The translations under genes and the position numbers were made by a program. Below are positions 5,319 through 7,127 of a stretch of DNA of 7,127 nt, in pieces. Each line of letters starts with the position of its first letter. Within the stretch, counting starts at the first letter, position 1. Origin of the DNA: Frankiales bacterium. GTDB lineage: Bacteria; Actinomycetota; Actinomycetes; Mycobacteriales; Jatrophihabitantaceae. Under the pieces are notes generated by a model, which saw only the letters and a list, made by a program, of their open reading frames with translations, was not told where the DNA came from and searched no databases. The stretch spans positions 1 to 7,127 of the forward strand of contig JAOPUY010000498.1 of assembly GCA_025963265.1 (NCBI GenBank), written 5' to 3'.

Positions 5319-6273
5319 GCGCGCCGAGGTCGGCGGAACGGTTCGGGAGTGGCCGCTCGACCGGCCGATCGACCTGCCGCGCACGCTCGGGCCGCTGCGG
5401 CGAGGCACGGGCGATCCGACCATGCGGGTCGAGGCGGGACGGGTGATCCGAGCCAGCCTGACCCCGGCCGGGCCAGCCACGCTCGCCCTGAGCCAGTCCG
5501 ATGACGGGCTGCGCGCCCAGGCCTGGGGACCCGGAGCCGAGTGGGCGCTGCAGGCCACGCCGGGGCTGGTCGGACTGGACGAGGCCCCAGGCGCGTGGGT
5601 TGATCTGGAGTTGTCGGCTCATCCGGGGCTGGCCCAGACCCGACGCCGACATCCGAACCTCCGCCTCGGGCGCACCGGTTTGGTGCTGGAATCGCTGGTT
5701 CCGGCCGTGCTTGAGCAGCGGGTGACCGGCGGCGAGGCCTGGCGGGCCTGGCGCGCCCTGGTGCGCGGGTTCGGCCAGCCCGCCCCCGGACCGGCGCAGT
5801 GGAACCTGACCGTCATGCCGTCGGCGTCCCGGCTGCTGGCCGTGCCCAGCTGGCAGTGGCACCAATACGGGGTCGATTCCCAGCGTTGGCGGACGATTCG
5901 GGCTGTCGCCACCGTCGCCAGCCGGCTCGAAGAGTGCCCGGCGATGGCGCCGGCCGACGGGGAGTTGGCCGACTTCGAGCGAGCCGTGGCGCGGTTGCGG
6001 GTGGTGCCCGGAGTGGGGGAGTGGACGGCGGCTGAGACCGCGCTGCGTTCGCTCGGCCACCCGGACGCGGTCAGCGTGGGGGACTTTCACCTGAAGAACC
6101 TGGTCGGGTTCGCGTTGACCGGCGCGAGCCGGACCGAGGACGCGACCATGGTGGAGCTGTTGGAGCCGTGGCGAGGCCAGCGGGCCCGGATCGTCCGGCT
6201 GATCGAGTTGAGCGCCCCGCGGCCGCCGAAATTCGGTCCGCGGTTCAGCCCGAACGACATCCGCGCGATCTGA
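5311..6273 (+). CDS. AlkA-like DNA-3-methyladenine glycosylase (HhH-GPD superfamily)
   Basis: The 320-residue protein is a probable base-excision-repair glycosylase that removes alkylated purines such as 3-methyladenine. An N-terminal region (about 12-100) containing WPLDRPIDLPRTL and DPTMRV resembles the AlkA-type N-terminal beta domain. The helical core has LEQRVTGGEAW (134-144), the helix-hairpin-helix RVVPGVGEWTA (230-240) that grips the DNA backbone, and VSVGDFHLKN (254-263), whose Asp258 is the likely catalytic aspartate, equivalent to Asp238 of E. coli AlkA. No Cys cluster is seen, so it is not an EndoIII/MutY iron-sulfur type. The C-terminal PWRGQRARIVRLIEL is typical of actinobacterial members. 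The ATG start overlaps the previous stop by 8 bases and has no good Shine-Dalgarno, so coupling is likely. Its place after envelope-sugar genes is odd functionally, although I recall similar arrangements in other actinobacteria. No SOS-like or Ada-like box is seen before it. Confidence 0.88.
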   Translation: MAERAEVGGTVREWPLDRPIDLPRTLGPLRRGTGDPTMRVEAGRVIRASLTPAGPATLALSQSDDGLRAQAWGPGAEWALQATPGLVGLDEAPGAWVDLELSAHPGLAQTRRRHPNLRLGRTGLVLESLVPAVLEQRVTGGEAWRAWRALVRGFGQPAPGPAQWNLTVMPSASRLLAVPSWQWHQYGVDSQRWRTIRAVATVASRLEECPAMAPADGELADFERAVARLRVVPGVGEWTAAETALRSLGHPDAVSVGDFHLKNLVGFALTGASRTEDATMVELLEPWRGQRARIVRLIELSAPRPPKFGPRFSPNDIRAI

Positions 6274-6294
6274 GCCGACGCGATCGGTGAGAAC

Positions 6295-7127
6295 TCAGCG
6301 GCCGTATTCGGCCAGCACGGCGCTCGACAGCTGCGGCCAGAGCTCCCGGACCCAGTCGTCGAAGTCGCGGTCGGTCAACGCGACGAGGCCGACCTGGGCG
6401 AGCGGGTCGACCCAGAACATGGTGCCGCTGCGACCGAAATGGCCGTACGTGGCCGGCGAGTTCTCCGGCGCGGTCCAATGCGGGCGCTTGTCGGCCCGGA
6501 TCTCCAGGCCCAAGCCCCAATCGTTGTGGGGCTGCGGCCCGTAGCCGGGCAGGACGCCGGCGAGCCCGGGGAATTGCACCGTGCTAGCCGCGGCCAGCGT
6601 CGAGGGGTGCAGCAGAGCGCCGGGGGTCAGCAACTGGGCCAGCACCGCGGTCAGATCGGTCACCGAGGCCAAGGCGTCCTTGGCCGGTGAGCCGTCCAAT
6701 CGGGCGGTCCGCATCTGCAGCGGGATGAACACCGCCTCGGACAGGTACTGCGTGAAGGGTAGGTCGGTCGCCGCGGCCACCCACTCGCCGATCAAGTCGA
6801 AGCCGGTGTTGCTATAGATCCGGCGGGTGCCCGGCGCGGCCGCGCGGGCTCGAGCGTCCGGCGCCAGGCCCGAGGCATGGGCCAGCAGGTGGCGCAGTGT
6901 CGCGCCCGGCAGCGCCGCGGCCAACTCGGCGTTCACCATCGGCGCCTCGGCCAGCAGGTCGTCCAATCCGATCGCCTCCTCCTCCACCGCGACCAGGGTG
7001 GCCAGCGCGGCGAGGGGCTTGGTCAAGGAGGCCAGTCGAAATGGCCGCTCGACGTCTCCGGCCACCGCCTGCACTCCCGCCGGTGAGACCACGGCGGCCG
7101 CGGCGTGCGGGGCCGGCCAGGAGTCGA
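6295..7127 (-). CDS. Serine hydrolase of the beta-lactamase (class C/DD-peptidase-like) family, 5' end outside window
   Basis: About 277 residues are visible. The frame stays open to the window edge with coding-like residues (DSWPAPHAAAAVV before SPAGV), so the internal GTG at 7092 is probably not the start. The three active-site motifs of the serine beta-lactamase fold are present in order: SLTK (S-x-x-K; nucleophile codon at 7027-7029), YSN in RRIYSNTGFDLIGEW (Y-x-N, near 6808-6816) and HFG in YGHFGRSGTMFWVDP (codons 6433-6441), the H-x-G counterpart of K-T-G found in esterase and peptidase members. The LLAHASGL segment is also typical. Members include D-alanyl-D-alanine carboxypeptidases, esterases and class C beta-lactamases; H-x-G makes a true beta-lactamase less likely. 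A signal peptide cannot be judged because the N-terminus is missing. It converges on the DNA glycosylase gene across 21 bp with no obvious terminator. Confidence 0.9.
   Translation of the reverse strand, partial: DSWPAPHAAAAVVSPAGVQAVAGDVERPFRLASLTKPLAALATLVAVEEEAIGLDDLLAEAPMVNAELAAALPGATLRHLLAHASGLAPDARARAAAPGTRRIYSNTGFDLIGEWVAAATDLPFTQYLSEAVFIPLQMRTARLDGSPAKDALASVTDLTAVLAQLLTPGALLHPSTLAAASTVQFPGLAGVLPGYGPQPHNDWGLGLEIRADKRPHWTAPENSPATYGHFGRSGTMFWVDPLAQVGLVALTDRDFDDWVRELWPQLSSAVLAEYGR

Noticed and set aside
4196..5446. Plus-strand open frame (416 codons) overlapping the guanylyltransferase gene
   Set aside because: It gives an Arg/Pro-rich, repetitive product in another frame; the guanylyltransferase frame carries all the family motifs.
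4050..5558. Long minus-strand open frame (502 codons) opposite wbbL, the guanylyltransferase and the glycosylase
   Set aside because: Its product is low-complexity, rich in Arg, Gly, Ala and Asp, with no recognisable motif. It mirrors three well-supported genes and is the usual antisense shadow of GC-rich coding DNA.
1..7127. A new defence, mobile or toxin-antitoxin system
   Set aside because: No nuclease, transposase, integrase, reverse transcriptase, CRISPR repeat or small toxin-like pair is visible. All long genes fit known envelope, repair or hydrolase families.

Overview
The window is dense, GC-rich DNA with several GTG starts, short overlaps between genes and strong G/C bias at third codon positions. 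Together with a WbbL-type rhamnosyltransferase, this points to an actinobacterial chromosome. The genus cannot be told from this sequence. I see no mobile elements, phage genes, tRNA/rRNA genes, CRISPR arrays or plasmid functions.

Layout, left to right. (1) The 3' part of a GT4-family glycosyltransferase (1-521, +) runs in from outside the window. (2) Its stop overlaps tail-to-tail with a large polytopic membrane protein on the minus strand (498-2042), which looks like a lipid-linked-sugar (GT-C type) glycosyltransferase. (3) A divergent intergenic region of about 130 bp (2043-2171) holds candidate promoters and a perfect 13-bp palindrome. (4) From it a tightly packed plus-strand operon runs: a second GT4 glycosyltransferase (2172-3329), WbbL-like rhamnosyltransferase (3326-4195), a possible 16-codon bridging ORF (4192-4242), mannose-1-phosphate guanylyltransferase (4239-5318) and an AlkA-like DNA-3-methyladenine glycosylase (5311-6273). 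Every junction overlaps by 4 to 8 bases. (5) A serine beta-lactamase-family hydrolase on the minus strand (6295-7127, 5' end beyond the window) converges on the operon after a 21-bp gap.

Working together: the guanylyltransferase would make GDP-mannose. The cytosolic GT4 enzymes and WbbL would transfer sugars to lipid-linked acceptors on the inner membrane face; in mycobacteria WbbL adds rhamnose to GlcNAc-PP-decaprenol, the linker that joins arabinogalactan to peptidoglycan. The GT-C protein would act at the outer face using polyprenyl-phosphate sugars. The serine hydrolase may act on peptidoglycan or on small esters or amides. The DNA glycosylase is the functional outsider of the operon.

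The window mostly reads as a conventional cell-envelope glycan locus. I found no convincing new system. The points most worth a second look are the 16-codon ORF that bridges wbbL and the guanylyltransferase gene, and the palindrome just upstream of the operon's first ribosome binding site.
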